Origin: Rosa chinensis
Taxonomy: Eukaryota > Streptophyta > Magnoliopsida > Rosales > Rosaceae
Assembly: GCF_002994745.2 (NCBI RefSeq)
Contig: NC_037094.1
Coordinates: 41,223,456 to 41,287,455, forward strand
Length of the DNA stretch: 64,000 nucleotides
Reading direction: 5' to 3'
Shown here one piece after another: positions 12,381-23,205 of this stretch. Under the pieces are notes generated by a model, which saw only the letters and a program-made list of their open reading frames with translations, was not told the DNA's origin and ran no database searches. Position 1 is the stretch's first letter; every line of letters begins with the position of its first letter. Both the position numbers and the translations under genes were made by a program.

Positions 12381-13169
12381 GCTAGGGATTGCCGTGAGAA
12401 ATACAAGGAAGGAGAGAGAATTGCCGTGTGAATCAAAGAAGAACCTAGAAGATTTCGGCAAAGATATTTTCTAAGAGAGTTTTAAGGAAAGAGAAAAAGG
12501 TGGGAACCAAGAAACGGCTAAAAAGGAGTCTAGATTCATTCCTAGAATTCCTAAAGGAAGTTGGCCGAAATTAAACAAGAAAAATCAGAAATTATCTCAA
12601 GGAATTTCGGCAATATTTCTAGGGAATTAAAAGAGAATTTTGTGATTGGTTGCACCACCTCATAGGGCTTATGTGGCAAGCTATCATTGGAGGAAACTAT
12701 GTGGCATTTTCAGATTAATTCCATGGAAAATAAAGAAGAAATTCACGGCTTGGAGACCAAGTTGGCCGTCCCCTATATAACCTCCCCTCTTCTCAACGTT
12801 TTGAGTTCCACACTTTTGCATTTACACTTTGAGAAAAAAAATCAAAAACTCTCTCTAGCCTAGCCGTGCTCTTCTCCATCCTCTAGGGCAACCACGAAGT
12901 GCAAGCAAGGCCAAGGAAGAAGAGGACAAGCCGTGCACATCATCCATCACCATCCTTGAAGATTGCTTTCGAAATTCAAGAGACCATTCATCACTTCTTC
13001 ATCACGGTGTAATCCGATTCTCCTTGTACCTTTGCTTTGTATTTTTGTTGGTTTTGCCTTAGTTGACACATATGTATGAACAAGTGTTGTTTTCTGAAAT
13101 TTTATGATTAATTGTTAATTTTCAGATTCATATATTGCGATTTATGGTTGCTTTTGTGTGAGTGTTTGG
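12381..13169 (+). repeat. Family A-like LTR fragment (middle part)
   Basis: Similar to the central portion of the family A LTRs (compare 14150-15010): GATTGGTTGCACCACCTCATA, a CCCTATATAA promoter (12774-12780), GAGGATGG/acgg context, and TGTGAGTGTTTG at the end. It is bounded by the family B LTR on the left and the type C LTR on the right, so it is an older substrate hit by at least two insertions. It resembles the N1 LTR (30480-30583) in the CCGAAATT/AGAAATTAT area. Confidence 0.75.
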
Positions 13170-13390
13170 TGCGGCTGAAATAGCCTCACAATTTAACCCT
13201 GCAAAATGTAGTTGTCAGTATAGGATAAGCAGGGATCGTTCAGTCCGGGGATTGTAGGGTACACCTACACAAAAAGGTCAATTAACAAATAAAAGAATAA
13301 AATGGGGGGTTTTGAATTTGGTTTCTAATCTACTTAAAATAAAAACAAAACAAATAAAACTATATACAATGATCGACTTCCCGAACTTAG
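13170..13390 (-). repeat. Type C LTR fragment (3' end)
   Basis: In element sense it ends with the hairpin TGAGGCT/AGCCGCA. It carries the same U5 signature as families A and B: a CCGGGGATTGTAGGGTACACC block preceded by GGATCGTTC on the plus strand (13233-13263). The rest of the sequence is unlike A or B, so it marks a third related family. It is cut on the right by the E3 5' LTR, and the missing part is not found at the other end of E3. Confidence 0.7.
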
Positions 13391-14595
13391 TGATAGGAGC
13401 ATTTTAATGCGACGTTTTAACTGCATTTCCCTACACTTTTCTGCGCCATTTCCTTGAAAAATCCATGTTTGGGAAAGTTTCCATTCTTTGATTGGGAAAG
13501 TTCCTTATTGTAGAAAGTTTCCATTTTTGTCTTCATTTTTCATTTCTCATTTCTCATTTCTCATTTTTCATTTCTCATTTCTGGAAAGTTTCTATTTTTC
13601 AGTTTTAGTAAGTTTCTATTTTCATTTTTTAGAAAGTTTCTATTTTAAGTATAGTTTCTATTTTCAGGACCTCCGAGCTAGAAAGTGGAAATGAACGCAC
13701 GAATGGAAAGAGGAGCTTGCGAACGTCAAGACGAACGAACATGAGAGAAAATGGCCCACACATTTGAGCAGAAATGAAGAAACAAGCTTTCCTAGTCCAA
13801 CCAGGAAATCCTACGAAATGGAGGAAGGCTTCCCTAGCAAGTTTCCAACGCAACCATGAAAAAGAAATGGAAAAATAATGTGTTTTGCGTTGGAAAATGA
13901 GAAGGCTTGAAGATGAAGCAACGAGGCCCAAGAACTCTTTGGATTTTCGGCAAATTGGATAATGGCCCATCAAAGCCCATGACACTAGGGTTTGTGACGC
14001 AAACCCTAGCCCTAAAGATATGTTTGCCGTGAAATTGCATGAGAGAAACAAGGAAGAGGCGTCCAAAAATCAGAAAATAAAGAAGATTTTCTATGGAGAT
14101 TTTCTAGGGTTATTTTTATGGAAATAAATCAAGAGATAAAACCCTAGAAGACCTAGCCGTCCAAGCCAAGAGGAAAACAAGGGGATGCCGTGCAAACCCT
14201 AGGGAATTCGGCAAGAGATAATGAAGAGAGAAATTAGGGTTTTTGCCGTGAGGAAAAATCAGAAAAATAAAGAGATTTCGTGGAGATTTCTTAGGGAGCT
14301 TTTAAAGGAAAGAGAATATGTGTTGAACACAAAAAGCTCTCAAAGGAGTCTAGGTTCATCCCCCTTTTATTCTCTAAATATATTGTTGCCGAAATTGGTG
14401 TATAAAATCAGAAATTATCTACATATTTCGGCAAGAATTATTTAGGGAATTAATATTGGAATTTTGTGATTGGTTGCACCACCTCATAGGGCTTATGTGG
14501 CAAGAATTCATTGGAGGAAATTATGTGGAGGAAGCAAGCACATGCCGTGAACATCTCTAGGGTTTTGGACGGCTTGGACACCTAGGGCCGTCCCC

Positions 14596-14603
14596 TATAT
14601 ATT
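14596..14603 (+). promoter_or_regulatory. E3 5' LTR TATA box
   Basis: TATATATT preceded by GCCGTCCCC. It sits about 1.2 kb into the LTR, and the same context recurs at 26295-26302, 56102-56109 and, on the minus strand, in E1, E2 and E5. Inferred U3 core promoter. Confidence 0.6.
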
Positions 14604-15663
14604 CCTACACTTTCTCAACGTCAAGGGTTCCGAATTTTCCACACTTTTGCGTTTATACTTTGAGAAAATAATTCAGAAATCTCTCTAGTTTAGCCGTGTT
14701 CTTCTCCATCCTCTAGGGCAACCACGAAGTTCAAGCAAGGCCAAGGAAGAAGAAGACAAGCCGTGCACACCATCCACCCTCCACCTTGAAGATTGCTTTC
14801 GAAATTCAAGAGACCACATCATCACTTCATTCATCTCATCTTCATCACGGTGTAATCCGATTCTCCTTGTACCTTTGCTTTGTATTTTCGTTGGTTTTGC
14901 CTTAGTTGACACATATGTATGAACAAGTATTGTTTTCTGAAATTTTATGATGAATTGTTAATTTTCAGATTCATATATTGCGATTTATGGTTGCTTTTGT
15001 GTGAGTGTTTGATTAAATTTGCATGATAGAAATCTTTTGTATGATTATCTTGAATGGTTCGAAACATTTAGGGTTTTTATGTGATTGTTGCTACGAATTT
15101 GAGAATATGAATCAACTTTTTGGTTTTGTGTTCTTGAATCAATAAGTAGTAAAGGTTTTGTGCAAAAACCGAATTTAATCAAAGAAGATTGCAATTAGGT
15201 GGACTTTTTCATACTAAGTTGCACATTTGAGTTGATAGCCTTTCTAGGTGTTTATTGCGTTAAACATGACATGATTGACTAGCTTTCTAGGGCTTGATTG
15301 CATGTTTGATAGAATTAATCTAGGTGCTTTCGCTTAGGTTAATTAGCATTGAAAGTAAAATATGGGAAATTGTTTGCTTTTGAACGTTTCACATGATCAA
15401 CTCCTCTTGCATGACTATGATGAACAATGATGAACTTGAATTAATTTTAATCATGAGTTTCGACTTTGATCTTTGTTCTCACATCCCATTTATATTTTTA
15501 TGTTTTTGCATTTTAATTATTCAGGTAACTTAGATTTTATTTTCGAAAATTAAAACCAAAAACCAAAAACTCCCCCCTTTTCGTAAATATGTCTATATTT
15601 TGTAAATATTATACTTTGTTTTAATTTTAATTGTTTAATTGTTTGACAATGACAGGTGTACCC

Positions 15664-15674
15664 TCAATCCCCGG
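15664..15674 (+). promoter_or_regulatory. U5 sequence complementary to the PBS
   Basis: TCAATCCCCGG is the exact reverse complement of CCGGGGATTGA in the PBS (15769-15779), 94 bases downstream. The same pair is present in all other PBS-bearing copies I checked. It could fold as a U5-PBS stem in the genomic RNA. Confidence 0.6.
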
Positions 15675-15757
15675 AATAGAACGATCCCTATTTATTACGT
15701 ACTACTAATGACATTTCAGGGTTAAATTGGTCGCTCGATAAAAGCGACATCAATTTT

Positions 15758-15780
15758 TGGCGCCGTTGCCGGGGATTGAA
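15758..15780 (+). promoter_or_regulatory. E3 primer-binding site, tRNA-Asp
   Basis: TGGCGCCGTTGCCGGGGA followed by TTGAA; tRNA-Asp(GUC) 3' end complement, five bases (ATTTT) after the LTR. Confidence 0.93.
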
Positions 15781-16551
15781 AAATCATTTGTCATATTGTG
15801 AATATTTGTTTTGTTTATATGTTGTGTTCGAAAAAGAAAAAAAAAAATTTTACTTGTTAATTGTTCTTAATTTGTTAGTTAATTAGTTAATTAGTTAATT
15901 AGTTAATTAATTACTTAGGTTGTTATTTATATTATTGAATACGAATTTTAATTGTGAGTTGTAAATTAAAGAAGGAATAGGTGAAGTCGTGTTTATTAAT
16001 ATTGGCCTAAACCCCTTATTGGTACCTAGTCCAGGTCCTTAAGGTTGAGGGCGGCCTTTATTAACATTCATTGAACTGTCTTCACACTTAGGATCTTTTT
16101 CATCCAAGTAAGTATAGCCTATGTGGGATGGTGTCTAGGAAGGGGACAACGCTCATGACAGGTTCTTGGATTCAGAAGTGCTTACAAATGGGCGTAAACC
16201 TCAATGAGGGAGTAGCCTATGCCAAAATGGATCCTACCTCTTGTGTTCGTCCTCCCCTACCTGGCCATTTCAGTAAGGTTGCCCAAAGGATGTAGGAGGG
16301 ACTTAGTGTCTTGACGATTATACTTGGGCCGCACGTCCACTTGATTTACCGCTTGGAATTGAATTCGAAATCAATGGTATTTATAACAAAAGAAAATGTT
16401 GTGATGCACCTAAGGTATATTGGATTAAACATAGTCTTGAAAAGGGTAGCTGTTTCAGTCCCATTGCACATCGAGACTCCCTGTTCCCGTACCTAAGTGT
16501 TGAAAATAATTGTAAAGAAAAGGAAAGAATAGAAGTAATTTTACTTAATTT

Positions 16552-16590
<39 letters not shown>

Positions 16591-17494
16591 AGAAGATAAT
16601 TAGATGTGAATAGTGACGTTTTGTTTGTTTGTGTGAAAGTTTTGTGTAAATGGTGTCTAATCTTGTTAAACAAAGGAAATGTAGAGAATTAATTATAAAT
16701 ATTGTTAAATTCTTGATTTATTATAAGTGTGTAAAATCGTATGAGTAGATAAGGGCCCTTTTGTTAATATTGGCCTTAACCCTTCATTAGTGCCTTTCTA
16801 AGGTCTTATGAAGTTGAGGGCGGCTTTTATTAACATTTGGAGGACTGTCTAACACATGAGTTCTTTTCAAGCTGAGTAAGGGGCATATAGGTGGTGTCTT
16901 AGGTTGAGACCCTGGGTGATGGGTTAAATTGGATCTCAGAGATACTATAGACCGTGCGTAAACCACAATGTGGGAGTAGCCAATAGGGGCCTAAACCTCA
17001 ATGAGGGAGTAGCCTCCGTAGTGTCACCAAAATGAGTCCTCCCTCTCACTTACCTCTTAATCTGGCCATCTAGCCTTCTGAAACAAAGGGAAGTGACTTA
17101 TGTCTAGGCGACTATCCCTAGATCGTATCTCACCAATAGTAGTGGTTTCTATTGGGCTCGACTTACAACTTGTAATCAATTGAGATATTAACTTTATTTT
17201 GTAAAGATAATAAGATACTTGAACATAACCTCCACTTGTAAATTGTGTTGTTTTGTACATTTTATACTTGTATAAACTTCTTAAGTGGTTTATTTGTGAA
17301 AAGATTGTGGATAGTTTTTAATTTATACTTCTCTTTATACTTGTATAAATCATACATAGTAAAGTCGTGAATAGTAACTTGTGAATAGTGACTCGTGAAT
17401 AGTAAGGTTGATGTATAAATCACTAATTTGTAATTAACTCACTTTATACTTTGCTAACTTCTTTGAATTTTGATGATGTTCAGGATTCCTATGA
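15781..17494 (+). other. E3 5' leader: duplicated modules and poly(A) tract
   Basis: 1.7 kb without a credible gene. Module 1 (about 15975-16330) and module 2 (about 16745-17130) share an order of motifs: a CCCTTATTGG/CCCTTCATTAG start, GGCGGCYTTTATTAACATT, GTGTCTAGG or GTGTCTTAGG, and the palindrome AACCWCAATGWGGGAGTAG (16195-16217, 16959-16981, 16992-17014). A poly(A) tract (about 16555-16588) lies between them. A 12-codon uORF (17473-17511), MMFRIPMNDRAF, overlaps the gag ATG (17495) in another frame. Confidence 0.75.
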
Positions 17495-20400
17495 ATGACC
17501 GAGCCTTTTAGATCCTCTACACTAAAGGAAATTGAAGCAAGGCTCGCTCGCTTGAAGGGTCCTTCACTTCTTGAGCAGACAAGCCCTTCCCCTTCGACAC
17601 ACAGAGGGTACATCTTTAACGAACAAGGGAAGAGGACCTACTGTTCTGAGGAGTCTACATCACCTACACCAAGTCCATCTCCTCCTTCACGTTCACCTTC
17701 ACCTGTGATTTCGTCCAACTCTACACCACCACCTTCACCACCACCTGAAGAAGTCGAAGAAGAGAGAATGGCATCTATTAGGGAACTTTCCACTGCAACT
17801 GTTGAAGGAGGACCCCCTACAGGCATAGTATACCCTCCCCCTGCAGCTGGAAGACAAGCAGAGTTTGAGCTAAAGAGTGGTTTGTTGCACAAACTCCCTA
17901 TCTTCCATGGACTTAATATGGAGGACGCTAACAAGCATGTTCGAGAATTTCAATCTGTTTGTGCAAACATGCAACCACAAGGGGCAGATGAGAACCTTCT
18001 TAAGATGAGAGCATTTCCATTCTCTCTAGCTGATAGAGCCAAGGATTGGCTATATGAACTTCCTGCAGGACGTATCACTTCATGGGAGACAATGAGAAAG
18101 GCCTTCTTGGAGAAATACTTCCCAGCTTCTAAGGTCATCACACTTAGAAAGAAGCTCAGTGGAATAGAGCAAGCCCATGATGAGTCCTATGCTGCTTACT
18201 ATGAGAGGTTCAATTCCTTACTTGCACAATGTCCTCAACATCAGATGAAGGATGAGACCCTACTCACATGTTTCTATGAAGGACTCTTACCCTTGGAAAG
18301 GCAAATGTTGGATGCTGCAGCTGGAGGAGCTTTTGTGGATAAGTCCCCTACAGTTGGGAAGGAGCTTATAGCTAATCGTGCCTTGAACTCTCAACAATAT
18401 GAGGGGGTAGGACACTCTACTCGTAGGGTGCATGAGATGAGCAAGAATACTGCAATTGAGGACCAACTGAATAAGCTTACTCTACTCATGAACCAAGTGG
18501 TAAGTTCCAAGGGACCAAGTGCAACAATAGCTTGTGGGGTATGCTCTATGCAAGGGCATGTTACAGATCAGTGCCCTCAACTTAATGAGAATGGAGGATG
18601 GGAATCTGTGAATGCTATAGGAGGCTATCAAGGGAACCAAGGGGGTCCCCCACGTCCAAGGTATGATCCATATTCGAATACCTATAACCCTGGATGGAGG
18701 GACCACCCCAACTTCAAGTGGACTAACAATGATAACGTTCAGAATCCTCTTGGTGGGAACTTCCAACGTCCTCAAGGGCCTTCATTCCAAGGATCATCTT
18801 TTCAAAGGCCCTACATGCCCCCGCCTCAACAGAACTCAGGACCTTCAATGTCTCACTATGACAAAACGTTGGAAGCCTTGACTAGTTCCACCCAGGCCTT
18901 GACAAACTCTACTCAAGCTTTGATTCAAGGACAACAGACCCACACTAAGGATATTGCAGATCTTAAGAAACAGATGGGCCAAGTTGTGGACTTCATGAGC
19001 AAGATTCATGAGACTGGGAAGCTTCCTAGTGGCACAATACCTAACCCTAAGGGTAATGTGGAGAATGCATCAGTTGTGACTACGAGGAGTGGGAGACCAT
19101 TTGTGGATCCACCCAAGCAACCCAAGAAGGTCCAAATGAGCATAGAAATTGAGGAAGACCAAGAACCCACCAAGTTGGGTATTGAGAAGGACCCTGCAAC
19201 GTCAAAGGAAGAGACCAAGGCATCCTCATCTTTAAAGGCAAAACCGGAAATCAAAGGTAATAATTCTAACTTATCAAATTCGGTTATTGCTAACCCTTCT
19301 TCTTCTTGCATGCCCTTCCCACGCAGGTTTGCCCAATCTAAGAAGGATGAAAGTGACCAAGCTATCTTGGAAACTTTCAAGAAGGTGCAAGTAAACCTAC
19401 CCCTCCTAGAGGCCATCAAGCAAGTCCCTAAGTATGCCAAGTTCCTCAAAGAGCTTTGCACTACTAGGAGAGTAAACCGTGAAAAGGAGGTGGTAAAGGT
19501 AAGTGAGAATGTCTCTGCCCTAATTCAGAGGAAGATCCCTCCAAAGTGTAAGGATCCTGGAAGCTTACCATTCCTTGTACTATTGGTAACTCTAGATTTA
19601 AGAATGCCATGCTAGACCTAGGTGCATCTGTTAATGTTATGCCCTACTCTGTTTATGAAACCCTAGGTCTAGGGGAACTTAAATCTGACAACGTTATCAT
19701 CCAGTTAGCTGACAGATCCAATGCATACCCTAGAGGTTTGTTGGAGGATGTGCTTGTACAGGTTAACCATCTTATCTTCCCAGCTGATTTTTATGTATTG
19801 GAAATGGAGGACTCCCCTGTAAGTTCCACTCCATTGCTTTTGGGACGTCCTTTCTTAAGGACAGCTAGGACGAAGATTGATGTGTATGAAGGCTCTCTTA
19901 CAATGGAGTTCGATGGTGACATTATTGGCTTAACATCTTTGAAGCCATGAGGTATCCCTAGAGGTTAATGATTGTTTTTCTGCTGACATTTTGGATGAAC
20001 TTGCGCAGAAAATGTTTGATGTTATGCATGAGGATACCCTAGTCACTACCCTTGAGAGTGGGGTAGGCTATACAAAGGAAGGCGTCACCATCTCAGAGGA
20101 CAAGTTGAAAGACACTTGTGAGGATAAAATCATTGAAAACGTCTCCTTCCTTGAGGCATCACCCTTTATAGGTAAGTCTGTTTCTCCATTGTCCATTCAG
20201 TTATCCACTAACAAGACTTTACCTTCAGTGGTCCAGGCCCCAGAACTTGAGCTAAAACCTCTTCCAGACCATTTGAAGTATGTCTACTTAGGGGACAAGG
20301 AAACCTTGCCAGTGATTGTGTCCTCTGCACTAACAACTCCACAAGAAGAGAAGTTGGTGGAAATGTTGAAGCAACACAAGACCGCCATAGGATGGACATT

Positions 20401-23142
20401 GGCGGATATCAAGGGAATCAGCCCTACAACTTGCGTCCACAGGATACTTCTAGAGGAGGGGTCTAAACCCACTAGAGAGGCTCAACGTCGTCTCAACCCT
20501 CCAATGATGGAAGTAGTGAAGAAGGAGGTTATCAAACTCCTTGATTGTGGGGTAATCTACCCTATTTCTGACTCCAAGTGGGTCTCTCCAGTTCAGGTCG
20601 TGCCCAAGAAGTCTGGGATCACTGTGGTAAAGAATGCTGATAACGAACTGGTGCCCCAAAGGACAGTAACAGGCCACAGAGTATGCATTGACTATAGGAG
20701 GCTCAACGCAACCACAAGGAAAGACCACTTTCCTCTGCCATTCATTGACCAGATGCTTGAGCGCCTAGCTGGACATGACTACTACTGCTTCCTGGATGGA
20801 TACTCTGGTTACAACCAGATTGCAATTGCAAATGAAGATCAAGAGAAGACAACCTTCACTTGCCCCTTTGGAACGTTTGCCTATAGACGTATGCCTTTCG
20901 GACTTTGCAACGCTCCAGGTACCTTTCAGAGGTGTATGGTAAGTATCTTTTCAGATTATATTGAGAAAATCATAGAGGTATTCATGGATGACTTTTCAGT
21001 TTTGGAAAGAATTTTGATGATTGTCTTAATAATCTGGAGATAATTCTGAAACGTTGCATGGAAACTAACCTTGTCTTAAACTGGGAAAAATGCCATTTTA
21101 TGGTTAAACAAGGAATAGTTCTAGGACATATTGTCTCTGCTAGGGGTATAGAGGTTGATAAAGCCAAGGTTGATATTGTGCGTCACTTACCCTCTCCCAC
21201 TTCTGTGAGAGAGATTCGTTCTTTCCTTGGTCATGCAGGTTTTTACAGGAGGTTCATCAAGGACTTCTCCAAAATTTCGAGACCCTTATGTCAACTACTC
21301 CAGAAGGATGTGCCCTTCCACTTTGACAAGGAGTGTCAAGAAGCTTTTGACAAGCTTAAGGAGTTGTTGACATCTGCCCCCATCATGTTACCTCCAGACT
21401 GGTCCTTGCCCTTTGAATTAATGTGTGATGCCTCTGACTACGCAGTTGGAGCCGTTTTGGGACAAAGGAAGGAAAAGCTGCCCTATGCCATCTACTACGC
21501 CTCAAGGACTCTCAATGATGCACAAATGAACTACTCCACCACAGAGAAAGAGCTCCTTGCAGTTGTCTTTGCCCTTGAGAAGTTTCGCTCTTACTTACTT
21601 GGTACCAAAGTTACTATCTTTACTGACCATGCAGCTTTGAAATACTTGATGACCAAGAAGGAGGCGAAACCAAGGCTCATCAGATGGATCCTACTCTTGC
21701 AAGAATTCGACGTGGAAATCAAGGACAAGAAGGGTAGTGAGAACGTGGTAGCTGACCACTTGAGTCGCTTAGTGCATGCAGAAGATTATCTCCCTCTGGT
21801 GGAGACATTTCCAGACGAGCAACTCTTTGGACTTCAGGTAAGTGAACCATGGTATGCAGACATTGTGAATTATATTGTGTCTAGAAAGATTCCTGATACC
21901 ATGTCACGTGCTCATAGGGATAGGCTTAAGAAAACTGTTAAGCAATATGTTTGGGATGAACCTTATTTGTGGAAGTATTGCTCTGATCAATTGATTAGGA
22001 GATGTGTGCCTGAACATGAACATAATGCTATACTTTCTTTTTGCCACTCTAAAGCATGTGGGGGACACTTTGGGTCTAAGAAGACTGCGTTTAAGGTGCT
22101 AGAGTCTGGGTTCTATTGGCCAACATTATTTAGGGATGCACATGCCTATTGTTTAACTTGTGATAAGTGCCAAAGAACAGGAAATCTAGGTCCTAGAGAT
22201 CAAATGCCATGTCCAATATAATAACTGTTGAAATATTTGATGTCTGGGGTATAGATTTCATGGGACCTTTCCCTTCATCTTTTGGGTTTCTCTATATCTT
22301 ACTTGCAGTGGACTATGTTTCCAAATGGGTGGAAGCAAAGGCCACTAGAACTAATGACTCTAAGGTTGTTGCAGATTTTATCAAGTCTAACATCTTTAGC
22401 AGGTTTGGAATGCCTAGAGTTCTCATTAGTGATGGAGGATCCCATTTTTGCAATCGGACGATTGAGGCTCTCTTGAAGAGATATGATGTCACACATAAGG
22501 TTTCTACACCTTATCACCCACAAACTAGTGGGCAGGCTGAGGTCTCTAATCGTCAGATTAAGGGATATTGGAGAAGACTGTGAACCCCAACAGAAGGACT
22601 GGTCCTTGCGTCTAGAGGATGCTTTGTGGGCCTACAGAACTGCATACAAAACTCCCATAGGTATGTCACCATATCGAATTGTCTATGGCAAACCATGCCA
22701 TTTACCTGTGGAGTTGGAGCACAAAGCTTGGTGGGCTGTGAAGCAGTTCAACATGGATATGGATGCAGCTGGGCTTCATAGGAAGTTGCAATTGCAAGAG
22801 TTAGAGGAGATAAGGAATGATGCCTTTGAAGTGCTAAAATTTACAAGGATAAGACTAAGGCATTCCATGACAAAATGATTCGAAGAAAGACTTTTGTTGT
22901 GGGTCAAAAGTTCTTCTCTTCCATTCTCGTCTCAAACTCTTCCCAGGTAAGCTTCGTTCTCGTTGGATTGGACCTTTTGTTATCACTCATGTGTTTCCTC
23001 ATGGAGCTGTGCAGATAAAGAGTGAACATACAAGCAACGAGTTCAAAGTGAATGGCCATCGCTTGAAGCCTTACTATGAGGCATTTGTGGAACATGAAGT
23101 GGAGATGTACCCCTCCAAAACGTTCCAAACCCTGAGGATTAA
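17495..23142 (+). pseudogene. gag-pol: E3 gag-pol polyprotein, broken by single-base deletions
   Basis: One ancestral frame for gag, protease, RT, RNase H and integrase. The gag part (17495 to about 19560) is open: Ser/Pro-rich N-terminus, capsid, zinc knuckle CGVCSMQGHVTDQC. Downstream segments in shifting frames hold the protease (LDLGASVNVMPYSVYETL, 19612 on), RT ([24 protein letters not shown]), RNase H ([24 protein letters not shown]) and integrase ([34 protein letters not shown]). Compared by eye with E5 there are about nine breaks, near 19565, 19931, 19958, 21003, 22208, 22566, 22829, 22909 and 23105, all one-base losses mostly in short homopolymers. The start is the family ATG; the stop TAA is at 23140-23142. 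The product as written would be non-functional beyond gag. Confidence 0.92.
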
Positions 23143-23182
23143 ATGGAGGTACAAGTCTAGGCTGAAAGACTATAAACATTAA

Positions 23183-23205
23183 GCGCTGCTTGGGAGGCAA
23201 CCCAA
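23183..23205 (+). promoter_or_regulatory. Conserved post-pol hairpin
   Basis: Stem TTGGG/CCCAA with loop AGGCAA (23190-23205), preceded by GCGCTGC. Present at the same place in E4, E5, N1 and N2; in E4 the outer pair is swapped to A-T (ATGGG/CCCAT). Function unknown; possibly an RNA stability, export or packaging element. Confidence 0.55.

Larger units (their letters stand above)
13391..15752 (+). repeat. E3 5' LTR (2,362 bp)
   Basis: TGATAGGAGC...GCGACATCA. U3 begins with degenerate GAAAGTTTCYATTTT repeats (about 13480-13660); TATA box at 14596-14603; U5 contains TCAATCCCCGG (15664-15674), complementary to the PBS. The terminal hairpin is GTCGCT (15730-15735) with AGCGAC (15743-15748). It is nearly identical to the E1 LTR. 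The E3 3' LTR differs from it by many one-base gaps. Confidence 0.92.

Noticed and set aside
14221..14445. 74-codon frame in U3, repeated at 3827-4051 and in part at 25899-26192
   Set aside because: Lies upstream of the TATA box, has no recognisable protein features, and changes frame in the 3' LTR.
15640..15660. 3' splice-site-like TTGACAATGACAG/GTGTACC in U5
   Set aside because: No matching donor could be pointed to; sequence alone is not enough to call an intron.
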